A stretch of 64,000 nucleotides of DNA from Actinomycetes bacterium (lineage in GTDB: Bacteria; Actinomycetota; Acidimicrobiia; Acidimicrobiales; Palsa-688). How positions within the stretch are numbered: the stretch's first letter is position 1; the number at the start of each line of letters is the position of its first letter. The position numbers and the translations under genes were made by a program. The stretch covers positions 14,470-78,469 of the forward strand of contig JAKBBA010000014.1 in assembly GCA_021808665.1 (NCBI GenBank), in the 5' to 3' direction. The notes under the pieces were generated by a model. That model made no database searches and was not told the DNA's origin. It was given only the letters and a program-made list of their open reading frames with translations. Shown in pieces: positions 1 to 7,788 of this stretch.

Positions 1-406
1 CCGACCGGTCCCACTCGACGTACTTGGGGCTAGCAATGCCAGCGTTGGAGCGAAAAGCCTCTTCGACTAGGAGGCGAACCGCCTCTGGGCTCGGAGCCAC
101 GTCGTCATGGCAGATTATAAAATGGGAGGCTCCTTCGACCATTCCTAGAGCGGCGTTCACGGCGGCTGAGAAACCTGTGTCAGCCTTGAGACGCAACACG
201 TAGGCATCAGGCGCGGCCGCCTGTACGAGAGGAGAAGTCTCCGGTTCTCCTGTGGTATCTACGATTATCAGCGACAGGTTTGGGTAGTCCTGGTTGCAAA
301 ACGCCCGCAGCGACTCGTCGAGCCAGGAGCCGGGGTCACGGATAACCACCACAGCGGCTACCGCTGGGGTCGCAACAGGCTCGGCAGTAAGTGGGTCCGT
401 CGGCAT
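1..406 (-). CDS. Family 2 glycosyltransferase, N-terminal part (cut by window edge)
   Basis: The gene reads leftward from an ATG at 406 and runs off the window start, so only about 135 residues are present. After a short N-terminus the product has the GT-A beginning AAVVVIRDPGSWLDESL, then LSLIIVDTT, a FSAAVNAALG segment and the acidic metal/nucleotide motif CHDDVAPSP, ending near SPKYVEWDRS. This pattern is typical of actinobacterial inverting GT2 enzymes that add sugars to envelope polymers. The large-glycosyltransferase resemblance comes from PKYVEWD and is inference. Neighbouring genes for activated rhamnose and mannose fit an envelope role. Donor and acceptor cannot be told. Confidence 0.8.
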   Translation of the reverse strand, partial: MPTDPLTAEPVATPAVAAVVVIRDPGSWLDESLRAFCNQDYPNLSLIIVDTTGEPETSPLVQAAAPDAYVLRLKADTGFSAAVNAALGMVEGASHFIICHDDVAPSPEAVRLLVEEAFRSNAGIASPKYVEWDRS

Positions 407-522
407 CCGGGTAAACCACAGTAGTTAATGGCAGGGCGACGCTGCCCCGCACCGACCGCCCTTTCGAGGGCAAAGGACCCGACTTCGACCTGTCAGATAC
501 CTGGCGTCGGGCAAATCACCTC

Positions 523-548
523 ATTTTAGTGACTTACGTCACTAAAAT
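523..548. promoter_or_regulatory. Perfect 11-bp inverted repeat, candidate operator
   Basis: ATTTTAGTGAC (523-533) and GTCACTAAAAT (538-548) are perfect inverted copies separated by TTAC. The element is AT-rich against a GC-rich background and lies in the divergent gap between the glycosyltransferase (start 406) and the small gene at 628. A dimeric repressor site is the likeliest reading. It has a T-tract only within its arms, so it does not look like a terminator. Confidence 0.5.
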
Positions 549-564
549 AAAGATTAACCCGCCA

Positions 565-601
565 CAACTGCTAACTGATGTTATACAATAGTTAGCAGTT
601 G
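565..601. promoter_or_regulatory. 11-bp inverted repeat flanking a -10-like box
   Basis: CAACTGCTAAC (565-575) and GTTAGCAGTTG (591-601) are perfect inverted copies with a 15-nt spacer that contains TTATACAAT, a good -10-like element (TATACA 582-587 or TACAAT 584-589). Arms on either side of a -10 box are typical of an operator that controls the rightward gene starting at 628. I see no convincing -35 box. Confidence 0.5.
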
Positions 602-627
602 ATTTCTTCTACTGAAAGGTTGTGAAC

Positions 628-1023
628 ATGCCTACCGTGAACCTACCGGGCATCGAGTGGGACAAGGCTACAGCCGGTATCGGCGAAGCCCTCAAGGAGG
701 TAGCCTACGTGGCTGTCGGATTGGGCGTCCTCAGCTTCCAGCGGGCGCAGGTCCGTCGCGTAGAAATGGCGAAACAGTTCTCGAAGCTAACCAAAGACGC
801 GCCGGTTCAACCCCTCCCGAGTCTCGACGTTCTACTTTCGCAGATCGGCAGTGTCGCCAAGATCGTCGACGCTGCGGTTGCTCCGGCCCGCAAGCAGGCC
901 GATGAGCGCCTCGATCGGATGGAAGAGGCCCTCCCCGAAGCTGCCCGCAAGACGGTCAAGTCCGTTCGCGCGACCGCCCTCAGCCAGGAGCAGGCCATCC
1001 GCTCCGCGCTAGGGATCGCCTGA
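628..1023 (+). CDS. Conserved-looking small protein, function unknown
   Basis: 131 residues if translation starts at ATG 628, which has GAAAGG (614-619) 8 nt upstream. An in-frame GTG at 622 is too close to that site. The product has an N-terminal part, a hydrophobic stretch around residues 25-38 (VAYVAVGLGVLSFQ), then a basic, helical, Lys/Arg/Glu-rich remainder without a known motif. It could associate peripherally with the membrane through the hydrophobic segment. It is convergent with the rmd-like gene and is preceded by two perfect inverted repeats, so it is probably a regulated single-gene unit. I do not recognise the family. Confidence 0.7.
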   Translation: MPTVNLPGIEWDKATAGIGEALKEVAYVAVGLGVLSFQRAQVRRVEMAKQFSKLTKDAPVQPLPSLDVLLSQIGSVAKIVDAAVAPARKQADERLDRMEEALPEAARKTVKSVRATALSQEQAIRSALGIA

Positions 1024-1036
1024 GCTTACCGGGACC

Positions 1037-1930
1037 TCAGGGGTTCCCCGTCCAGTAGTCGAGGACGTCCCTGAGCGTCCGGTCCAAACTGTAGGCAGGC
1101 TCCCACCCGCACTCGGATACGAGCCTGCCAGGGTCCCCCCAGAGGTCCGGAACGTCTACCGGCCGTACACGGTCGGGATCGACGACCATAGGAATGTCGA
1201 GACCGGAAAGCTCGACAAGACGCTCCGCGACGCTCCTGATAGACACAGACCGCCCGCTGCAGACGTTGTAGACCTGACCGGGTCGGCCCCTTTCAAGCAA
1301 AAGGCGGTAGGCAGCCACCACGTCGCGAACATCGCAGATATCACGGTTGACGTCGAGATTTCCCGTTTGGATACCAGAAGCCCCCGAAGCCACGGCCGCA
1401 GCGACTTGTGAGGCGAGGGCAGGCACAACAAAACTGGCCGTCTGACCTGGGCCTGTGTGGTTGAACGGCCGTGCGATGATCACTTCCAACTTACGCGCCC
1501 TGAACATCTGAAGCGCCACGATCTCAGCGGCGGCCTTACTGGCGGCGTACGGGCTCAGAGGCCTGACAGGCAACTCCTCGGTCGCCGGGAGCGCTTCCCG
1601 GCCCGCCCATCCGTACACTTCCGAAGAACTAACGAGGAGAACCCTCGGGGTCTTGGAGCAGGCCGCAGCCGCATCTAGGAGATTCGCGCTACCGACGGTG
1701 TTCACCTCGTAGGTGCGGCTCGATTCGCCCCATGACGACCCTACGCTGGATAGGGCGGCCAGGTGAACTATGACCTCAGGAGAGGCTCCGAGGACAGCTT
1801 CGCGAAGGGCCGGCGCGTCGGTGACGTCGACGTGCTCGTCGAGCCCGGTAACAGTATCTCCGCTGGCTTCGAAGTGGGTCACTAGCCAGGACCCGACGAA
1901 CCCTTTGCTTCCAGTGACCAAAACGCGCAT
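1037..1930 (-). CDS. rmd: NAD(P)-dependent sugar epimerase/reductase, GDP-6-deoxy-4-keto-mannose reductase-like
   Basis: 297 residues, an extended short-chain dehydrogenase. Visible are the Rossmann motif GSKGFVG near the N-terminus, SSSEVYG around residue 100, the catalytic YAASK about 30 residues later, and RPFNHTGPGQ, which is characteristic of the RMD/GDP-mannose 4,6-dehydratase branch. RMD enzymes reduce GDP-4-keto-6-deoxymannose to GDP-D-rhamnose. A GDP-mannose dehydratase partner is not in this window, so the substrate is inferred from motif resemblance. The gene is divergent from a GT4 glycosyltransferase, with an inverted repeat between them. Other NDP-sugar 4-ketoreductases or epimerases are possible. 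Confidence 0.75.
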   Translation of the reverse strand: MRVLVTGSKGFVGSWLVTHFEASGDTVTGLDEHVDVTDAPALREAVLGASPEVIVHLAALSSVGSSWGESSRTYEVNTVGSANLLDAAAACSKTPRVLLVSSSEVYGWAGREALPATEELPVRPLSPYAASKAAAEIVALQMFRARKLEVIIARPFNHTGPGQTASFVVPALASQVAAAVASGASGIQTGNLDVNRDICDVRDVVAAYRLLLERGRPGQVYNVCSGRSVSIRSVAERLVELSGLDIPMVVDPDRVRPVDVPDLWGDPGRLVSECGWEPAYSLDRTLRDVLDYWTGNP

Positions 1931-1969
1931 CGACGAGACCCTACCTTCTCACGGCGGGCCAGCGCTCGA

Positions 1970-1997
1970 ACGTTCCGTGGTCTATTCCACGGAACGT
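1970..1997. promoter_or_regulatory. Perfect 11-bp inverted repeat in a divergent promoter region
   Basis: ACGTTCCGTGG (1970-1980) and CCACGGAACGT (1987-1997) flank the 6-nt spacer TCTATT. The element sits between the rmd-like gene (start 1930, leftward) and the GT4 gene (start 2076, rightward), where a shared operator would be expected. It has no T-tract, so it is unlikely to be a terminator. Confidence 0.5.
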
Positions 1998-2075
1998 CGC
2001 ATAGCATGGCCCGGTGCCCGAATTGTGGAGTCGTAGCGGCCCGAGGGGCCGTTTCGACCCGCCCACCGAACCCGA

Positions 2076-3251
2076 TTGACCGGCCGCAAGCAGCCCAGGC
2101 TGCTCAGCGTACAGCCGGTGGTGGACGGTGGCGGTTCCGAACGGGCGCTGCTCGGGCTTGTTCGCGAGATGACCGCGTCGGGTTGGGACTGCCACGTGGC
2201 CCTCCCATCCCCTCCGGTACTCGCCGAAGGGTACCGTGACGCCGGCGCCTCCGTGCACATCGTCGCTATGGATCGCCTCACTACGAGCGGTTCGCCGGCC
2301 CGCTGGCTTCGTTATGCCATCAGCTGGCCACGCAGCGTCGTCGCCTTGTCGGTTCTCGCTCGACGCATCGGAGCGGACGTCGTGCACTCGAACTCCCTCC
2401 ACTGTTGGTACGGCTGGGCTGCGGCGCTCGCTGCGGGGCGCCCCCACGTGTGGCACGCCAGAGAGATCGTGTTCCAGTCGAGCCTGGCACTGAGATTGGA
2501 GCGCTTCCTGGCAAAGAGATTCGCGCAGCGAGTGATCGCCATCTCCGGCGCAGTAGGTGCGCAACTCGACCAAGCCAACGTCGTGGTCGTCACCGACGAG
2601 GCGGATCCCGCCATATTCAATCCGCGCCGGGCTGGCACCTTCAGGCGGGAAGTGGGCATCTCCGACGAGGTTCCCCTGGTCGGCTCCGTAGCCCGGATCG
2701 ACACCTGGAAGGGATTCGACACTCTCCTCGACGCTTTCCCGATGATAAAGGGCCGTCGACCCGAGGCCGAAGTGGTCGTCGCCGGTCCGGCTGTTCCTGG
2801 AAAGGAGCTTTATGCTGCGCGCCTTGAGTCCGTAGCGCGGTCCATACCAGGCGTTCACTGGCTCGGACCTAGAAACGACGTCGCAGAGATCATGGCGGAC
2901 TGCGACGTCTTCGTCCAGGTTTCGTCGGAGCCCGAGCCTTTCGGGCTCGTGATCGTCGAAGCCCTTGCCTGCGGGACGCCGGTCGTCGCCGGAGCCGCAG
3001 GAGGGCCTGCGGAGATCCTCACTGCGACCGCCAGAGCTAACGGCGAGGCCTTTCAGCCTCCTGGCGTTTTGGTCCCTCCTAGGGACCCGAGCAGTCTCGC
3101 TGCCGCCGCCATCGGGCTGCTCCCCCGGGGTCCTTCCAGCACCGAGCAGCGACGCTCCCGCAAAGCCCTCAGAGAAGTTGCCGGCGGTGGCTTCGAGACA
3201 GTGTTCTCGTCGGTTCTGGAATCTCGGCGTTTCCGCCTCCGCCACAAGTGA
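2076..3251 (+). CDS. GT4-type glycosyltransferase (GT-B fold)
   Basis: 391 residues. The N-terminal domain begins LLSVQPVVDGGGSERALLGL, the usual Gly-rich acceptor loop, and contains DVVHSNS. The C-terminal domain has VGSVARIDTWKGFDTLLDAF, a hallmark of GT4 retaining enzymes, and the E-x7-E donor-binding motif within EPEPFGLVIVEALACGTPVV. The enzyme likely transfers a nucleotide-activated hexose to a lipid-linked or polymer acceptor at the cytoplasmic membrane face. The start appears to be TTG 2076, because an in-frame TAG at 2034 excludes anything further upstream. It lies 16 nt upstream of fbiA and could share its transcript although the functions differ. Sugar specificity is unknown. Confidence 0.85.
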   Translation: MTGRKQPRLLSVQPVVDGGGSERALLGLVREMTASGWDCHVALPSPPVLAEGYRDAGASVHIVAMDRLTTSGSPARWLRYAISWPRSVVALSVLARRIGADVVHSNSLHCWYGWAAALAAGRPHVWHAREIVFQSSLALRLERFLAKRFAQRVIAISGAVGAQLDQANVVVVTDEADPAIFNPRRAGTFRREVGISDEVPLVGSVARIDTWKGFDTLLDAFPMIKGRRPEAEVVVAGPAVPGKELYAARLESVARSIPGVHWLGPRNDVAEIMADCDVFVQVSSEPEPFGLVIVEALACGTPVVAGAAGGPAEILTATARANGEAFQPPGVLVPPRDPSSLAAAAIGLLPRGPSSTEQRRSRKALREVAGGGFETVFSSVLESRRFRLRHK

Positions 3252-3267
3252 CAGTAGCGTGGAACGG

Positions 3268-4272
3268 ATGATAGTGGCTCTGTGTGGCGGTGTAGGCGCA
3301 GCCCGGATGCTTTCCGGGCTGTCCTCGGTGATCGCTCCCGAGGAGATAACCGCCGTCGTCAACACCGGCGACGACACGATCGTGCACGGCCTTCACGTGT
3401 CACCCGACCTAGACACCGTTACTTACACCCTCGCCGGGGCCATAAATCCGACGTCGGGATGGGGGCTCGACGGCGAAACCTGGAGTGCAATGAGGGAACT
3501 GCGAGAGCTGAGCCAGGGCCGACTGGGCTGGTTCAACCTGGGTGACCGAGACCTTGGCACACACCTGTACCGCACGAGCAGGCTGAGCGAAGGAGCAACG
3601 CTCAGCCAGGTGGCAACAGAGATAGCAATGAGATGGTCAGTGAGAGTAAGGGTCATCCCTATGTCCGACGATCCGGTCCGCACCAAGGTGTTCGTCGCTG
3701 ACGGAACCGGCGGGGAGGTAGAACTTGACTTCCAGGAGTACTTCGTCAAGGAGCGACACCAAGTTCCCGTACGCAGCGTCGAGTTCCGCGGAGCAGACAC
3801 AGCGAAGGCAGCCCCAGGCGTACTGGAGGCGATAGCGTCATGCGACACGATCGTGATCTGCCCTTCCAACCCAGTGGTGTCGATCGGCCCTGTGCTTGCT
3901 ACCGGCGGTATCGGCGAGGCGGTGGCCGCCCGCCGTTCCTCGACGGTGGCGGTGTCTCCTATCATCGACGGCCACGCCCTCAAGGGTCCCGCCGACCGAA
4001 TGCTCGCCGAGCTGGACCAGGACGCTTCGGTGGTCGGCGTGGCGCGGATGTGGTCTCGCTACTCTGCGACCCTTGTCATCGACGAGGCGGACGCCGGACG
4101 CGCAGCCGAAGTGGAAGCCGAGGGGATGGACGTCCTAATCTGCCCGACGGTCATGTCCGACAGAAGCAGGGCCGAGGACCTCGCCCGCAGCGTGCTGTCT
4201 CTGCGCACCCCCCGCGCTGCGCTGCAGGCCCTCACCGGCCCGCCACGGCGGGGCACCCTGGACCGACAGTGA
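3268..4272 (+). CDS. fbiA: 2-phospholactate/phosphoenolpyruvate transferase of coenzyme F420 synthesis
   Basis: 334 residues from ATG 3268, giving the canonical N-terminus MIVALCGGVGAARMLSGL (CofD/FbiA nucleotide-binding loop) followed by VNTGDDTIVHGLHVSPDLDTV. This family joins the activated phosphoester to 7,8-didemethyl-8-hydroxy-5-deazariboflavin (Fo). Mycobacterial FbiA uses the phosphoenolpyruvate-derived substrate to make dehydro-F420-0. CICPSNPVVSIGPVLA-type residues near 195-210 are also typical of the family. The open frame extends upstream to 2965 but overlaps the GT4 gene and is not homologous there. The stop overlaps the fbiB start by 4 nt, so the two are translationally coupled. 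Confidence 0.93.
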   Translation: MIVALCGGVGAARMLSGLSSVIAPEEITAVVNTGDDTIVHGLHVSPDLDTVTYTLAGAINPTSGWGLDGETWSAMRELRELSQGRLGWFNLGDRDLGTHLYRTSRLSEGATLSQVATEIAMRWSVRVRVIPMSDDPVRTKVFVADGTGGEVELDFQEYFVKERHQVPVRSVEFRGADTAKAAPGVLEAIASCDTIVICPSNPVVSIGPVLATGGIGEAVAARRSSTVAVSPIIDGHALKGPADRMLAELDQDASVVGVARMWSRYSATLVIDEADAGRAAEVEAEGMDVLICPTVMSDRSRAEDLARSVLSLRTPRAALQALTGPPRRGTLDRQ

Positions 4273-5024
4273 CGGTCAGCCTCATACCCGTCGAGGGGAT
4301 AGGCGAGATCCACCCTGGGGACGACCTAGCAGAGATCATCTTCTCAGCGACCCGGCGGTCAAGTGGCGCGCCGGGCCACGCACCAGCTTCGGCCCCCGAC
4401 TCCGGCAACGTGGTGCTAAGTGACGGTGACGTCGTGGTCGTAACCCAAAAGATCGTGTCCAAAGCCGAGGGGCGCATGGTGAAAATCGACCCTGGCGACC
4501 CGCGCTCCCACAAGGTTCACGTCGAAGCGGAAGCGGTGAGGATCATCCGACGGCGCGGGGATCTCGTCATGACCGAAACCCGCCACGGGTTTGTCTGCGC
4601 CAACTCGGGGGTGGACTTGTCCAACGTCGAGGCGGGATGGGCAGCGTTGCTGCCCATCGACCCGGACCGCTCAGCGAGGAGGATCCGCGACGGCCTCGTA
4701 GCGCGAGGCGCCTCGAACGTTGGGGTCGTCATCTCTGACACTTTCGGTCGCGCCTGGCGCAGAGGTGTCACCGACGTGGCCATCGGCTGCGCCGGGGTGG
4801 CGGCGGTAGTCGACCTACGCGGGACCCGCGACGCTCTCGGACGAGAGCTGAACGTCACAGAGGTATGCGTCGCAGACGAGATCGCCGGCGCAGCCGAGTT
4901 GGTCATGGGCAAGTCGACCGGGATTCCGGTAGCTATAGTCCGAGGCGTGGACCCCTCGTGGCTTCGCGAGGGGTCGGTTAAGCAAGAGATCGTCCGCCCC
5001 CACCAAGAGGACCTCTTCAGGTAA
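4269..5024 (+). CDS. fbiB: Coenzyme F420-0:L-glutamate ligase, single CofE-like domain
   Basis: 251 residues from GTG 4269, which overlaps the fbiA stop (GTGA). Family motifs: VEGIGEIHPGDDL at the N-terminus, DGDVVVVTQKIVSKAEGRMV, RHGFVCANSGVDLSNV and VISDTFGRAWRRG. The enzyme adds glutamates to F420-0 with GTP. Mycobacterial FbiB is about 450 residues, with a C-terminal FMN/nitroreductase domain that reduces dehydro-F420-0. That domain is absent here, so the protein matches archaeal CofE in length. The reductase must be encoded elsewhere; the gene at 17864 is one candidate. The 3' end overlaps the convergent manB-like gene by 8 nt. Confidence 0.92.
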   Translation: MTVSLIPVEGIGEIHPGDDLAEIIFSATRRSSGAPGHAPASAPDSGNVVLSDGDVVVVTQKIVSKAEGRMVKIDPGDPRSHKVHVEAEAVRIIRRRGDLVMTETRHGFVCANSGVDLSNVEAGWAALLPIDPDRSARRIRDGLVARGASNVGVVISDTFGRAWRRGVTDVAIGCAGVAAVVDLRGTRDALGRELNVTEVCVADEIAGAAELVMGKSTGIPVAIVRGVDPSWLREGSVKQEIVRPHQEDLFR

Positions 5025-5979
5025 CGCCGGGCAGACGCGCGCCGACTAGACCCAAGCCGGCTTGGATTGCGTGACCTGCTCCTATCACGCACAGTCCGTC
5101 GAGGGTGGCGCCCTCCCCTATGTTCGCCCGGGGACCTACGATCGAACCGACGATACGGGCTTTGGGTCCGACCACGGCCCCGTCCATCACAACTGAGCTC
5201 TCCACCCAGGAGCCTTCACCGATCTCGACTCCGGCACCGACGACGCTGCGAATGACGCTGCCAGCTCCCGTCGCGGTCTGAGCGTAGGCGAGGTTCGCCC
5301 TCAAGTAGGCGTCAGGGGTGCCAGCGTCGAGCCATGCTGCGTCCGAACCCAAAGCGAACAGCCTTCCCGCTGCGGCCAACTCGGGGAAAGTCTCGCGCTC
5401 TATGGAGACTCTCCGGCCTGAAGGGACACGATCGACGACGGACCGTTCGAGCACGTAGGTCCCCGCATTTATGTAGTTGGTGGGGGCCTCGCCCGGGGGC
5501 GGCTTCTCTATGAAAGCCTCGACCATCCCCGCGTCGTCGGTCGGCACGACCCCAAAGGCGGACGGGTCAGCGACAGGGGTGAGTGCTATCGTCGCCTCGG
5601 CACTTCGATCCCTGTGGAACGCCACCAGCGCGGTAAGGTCCAAGTCGGTGAGTACGTCACCGTTCACTACCACGAAGGTCTCGTCGAGGCCAGCCTCCAC
5701 AGCAGCGAAGCGTATCGCCCCAGCGGTGTCGAGAGGCGAGGATTCGACAGCGTAGCGGAGGGTCACTCCACAGCTTTCGCCCGACGGGTAGGCCTCCGTA
5801 AAAGCGTCCGGCCGGTATCCCAGGGACAGGACAGCCTCGGTTATCCCGTGCGAGCTGAGCCATTCGAGAACTCGCTCGATCATCGGCCGACCACCGACCG
5901 GCAGCATCTGCTTCGGGGCGCTTAAGGTCAGGGGACGCAGGCGGGTCCCCTCGCCACCGACGAGCACCACGGCTTTCAT
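5017..5979 (-). CDS. manB: Nucleotidyltransferase, mannose-1-phosphate guanylyltransferase-like
   Basis: 320 residues. The N-terminal GT-A nucleotidyltransferase domain opens with the signature VVLVGGEGTRLRPLTLSAPKQ, then VNGDVL (metal-binding Asp) and FIEKPPPGEAPTNYINAGTY. A C-terminal left-handed beta-helix follows from about residue 245 with hexapeptide-like repeats (GAGVEIGEGSWVESSVVMDGA). It likely makes GDP-mannose for envelope glycans. Its position next to fbiA-fbiB and downstream of a wbbL-like gene matches the mycobacterial fbiAB/manB/wbbL/rmlD order, which supports the guanylyltransferase call. Another NDP-sugar pyrophosphorylase specificity is possible. Only 2 nt separate it from the upstream gene. 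Confidence 0.8.
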   Translation of the reverse strand: MKAVVLVGGEGTRLRPLTLSAPKQMLPVGGRPMIERVLEWLSSHGITEAVLSLGYRPDAFTEAYPSGESCGVTLRYAVESSPLDTAGAIRFAAVEAGLDETFVVVNGDVLTDLDLTALVAFHRDRSAEATIALTPVADPSAFGVVPTDDAGMVEAFIEKPPPGEAPTNYINAGTYVLERSVVDRVPSGRRVSIERETFPELAAAGRLFALGSDAAWLDAGTPDAYLRANLAYAQTATGAGSVIRSVVGAGVEIGEGSWVESSVVMDGAVVGPKARIVGSIVGPRANIGEGATLDGLCVIGAGHAIQAGLGLVGARLPGVT

Positions 5980-5981
5980 CG

Positions 5982-6818
5982 TCAGCCCTTGGGGGCCGTC
6001 GTGGACGTCGACCCTTTCAACGTCGTCGAGGGCGAGTTCGTGGCGGAAGGCTTGGGCGCTGTCGTCGCAGCGGACTTTGCCGCTGGGACGGTCGTAGCGG
6101 ACGCTGACGGGACGGTGCTAGCCGTACCGGTCGAAGACGAAGCCGCCTGGAGGGCGCTGAGAGCTTTGCCCACCGAGGCGGGAGGCGCAGGGATCGACGA
6201 AGCATCGCCCGACGGCACGAAGGCGATCGTTATGAGGTCACCGTTTACGAAAGGAACTTGAGTAGGGTCGAGCTTGGGAAGCTGGTTCTTGGCACCGTTG
6301 TAAATCTCCCCGACTGTATCGCCGACGTAGGCGAACTGTTTCACGTACACGTGTCCGGGTTGCCCCTCGCAAGTGTTGCCATCCAGATAGAGGTGGCCTC
6401 CTGGAAGCTGGAGCTCGGCGGCGTTGAGCTTCATGCCAACGGCGGAGGCGAACTTATCCAAAGTGGCGTTCTTGCCGGCGACAGCCTTTACTTTGGGGGC
6501 AACCGTGATGATCCCAGTCTGGGTGGTGGTAATGCCCTGCGGGTCGGCGGCCGGGACTTTGATGTCGGGCAGAAACTTGCCGCAAGCGTATACGGCATAG
6601 CCTTCGTACCAAGTGGTGCCCACCGTAGGAGCAGTGCCGCCCGCGTTGTTGATCTGCGCGATCAGTCGGTTGCGGCTGGTAACAGTGCCTGCGAGGCCGA
6701 GCACCACGATGACAGCGATGACCGCGAAGTACCCCCATGGGGTCCGACGACGCCTACCCTTCCCGCTGCCGATCCCGGCTGCGCGAGCTACTTTCTTACT
6801 AGACGAAGCCTTGCCCAT
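5982..6818 (-). CDS. Membrane-anchored extracytoplasmic protein, unknown function
   Basis: 278 residues. A basic N-terminus (about residues 1-28, rich in Lys/Arg) precedes one membrane helix YFAVIAVIVVLGLAGTV. An extracytoplasmic domain follows with paired cysteines (YACGKF and NTCEGQP) that could form a disulfide. From about residue 210 the protein is a low-complexity Ser/Thr/Ala/Pro tail, which looks like a wall-spanning or glycosylated linker. It lies inside the leftward rmlB-rmlD-wbbL-manB run with gaps of 2 and 13 nt, so a role in envelope assembly is plausible. I recognise no catalytic motif. Confidence 0.75.
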   Translation of the reverse strand: MGKASSSKKVARAAGIGSGKGRRRRTPWGYFAVIAVIVVLGLAGTVTSRNRLIAQINNAGGTAPTVGTTWYEGYAVYACGKFLPDIKVPAADPQGITTTQTGIITVAPKVKAVAGKNATLDKFASAVGMKLNAAELQLPGGHLYLDGNTCEGQPGHVYVKQFAYVGDTVGEIYNGAKNQLPKLDPTQVPFVNGDLITIAFVPSGDASSIPAPPASVGKALSALQAASSSTGTASTVPSASATTVPAAKSAATTAPKPSATNSPSTTLKGSTSTTAPKG

Positions 6819-6831
6819 GTCGGCGGTCAGG

Positions 6832-7788
6832 TTAGCCGGTCGAGCGGCCTTCTCCCAGCCAACCCCTCTTCACGCCAGAGACGAACCTCGCAGCGACCGA
6901 CACCGCAGCCCGGACCGCAAGTCCCAATAGCAGTGCTGCCCGGCCGACACCGGCCAGGTCGCCGGTTCGCCGCCGGGAGAAGATCCACATCGACTTGTGA
7001 TGAGCCACGATCATCTTGTAAGGATGAAGGTCGGCTGCAACCCCTTGAGCGTGCTTCACGACCGCCGACGGCTCGTAGGCCACCTGCCATCCAGCCTCCC
7101 CGAGACGCCAGCACAGGTCCACGTCCTCCATGTACATGAAGTAGGCCGGGTCGAATCCGCCGATCGTCTCCCACGCCTCCCTGCGAGCCAAAAAACATGC
7201 TCCTGACACCCAGTCGACCAGGGCCGCCTCCGAGTGATCCCAGTCTACGAGGCGGTAGCGCCGGGTGAAGGGATTCCCGGGAAAGAAAAGTCCCAGCACT
7301 GCATGTCCGACAGCGTCGAGCATCGACGGGAACGCCCGCGCCGAAGGGTATAGCGTCCCGTCTGAGTTCAACAGCTTCGGGCCGACCATCCCAACGGCTG
7401 GGTTCTCGTCGAGAGTCGAGCGCAAGGCCGCAAGCGCTCCAGGCCGCAGCTCGATGTCCGGGTTGCACACGAGGAGCATCGGGCACCTCGACAGCTCTGG
7501 GCGGGCCGCACCGAGGTTCGCCGCGCGTCCGTACCCGACATTCGCTCCCGACGGCAGCCAGATAGCCCCTGCCGTTTCGGCCACTTCCGCCGAGTCGTCG
7601 CTCGATCCGTTGTCCACGACGACCAGCCTGGCCACGCCCTCCTCGCGAAGGGAACTCAGGCAACGGCGGAGATGACCGGCCGTGTTGAAATTAACCACTA
7701 CGGCCGCTATGTCCACCATATCCTCGGTCGCTTTCGGAGCCAGCAACGACGACTGCCGTGGCGGGGGCTGTAGAGACGGCGCGTTCAC
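6832..7788 (-). CDS. wbbL: Family 2 glycosyltransferase, WbbL-like rhamnosyltransferase
   Basis: 318 residues. GT-A motifs: AAVVVNFNTAGHLRRCL, LVVVDNGSSDDS, the NVGYGRAANLG segment, LLVCNPDIEL (DXD-like metal site) and, further on, WVSGACFLARREAW and YFMYMEDVDLCWRL, which are the usual acceptor-site signatures of the N-acetylglucosaminyl-diphospho-decaprenol rhamnosyltransferase group. In actinobacteria WbbL adds rhamnose in the arabinogalactan linker or related polymers. The start ATG overlaps the rmlD stop by 4 nt, so it is coupled to the gene that completes dTDP-rhamnose. An internal Met (MVDIAAVV) could be the true start. Confidence 0.85.
   Translation of the reverse strand: MNAPSLQPPPRQSSLLAPKATEDMVDIAAVVVNFNTAGHLRRCLSSLREEGVARLVVVDNGSSDDSAEVAETAGAIWLPSGANVGYGRAANLGAARPELSRCPMLLVCNPDIELRPGALAALRSTLDENPAVGMVGPKLLNSDGTLYPSARAFPSMLDAVGHAVLGLFFPGNPFTRRYRLVDWDHSEAALVDWVSGACFLARREAWETIGGFDPAYFMYMEDVDLCWRLGEAGWQVAYEPSAVVKHAQGVAADLHPYKMIVAHHKSMWIFSRRRTGDLAGVGRAALLLGLAVRAAVSVAARFVSGVKRGWLGEGRSTG

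Noticed and set aside
2965..3267. Upstream extension of fbiA to 2965
   Set aside because: The extension overlaps the GT4 gene, has an Arg/Pro-rich sequence without family resemblance, and ATG 3268 gives the exact CofD N-terminus.
1941..3377. Long 478-codon frame on the minus strand across the GT4 gene
   Set aside because: It overlaps the GT4 gene antisense, contains no recognisable motif and is Arg/Pro/Ser-rich, as expected for the opposite strand of GC-rich coding DNA.
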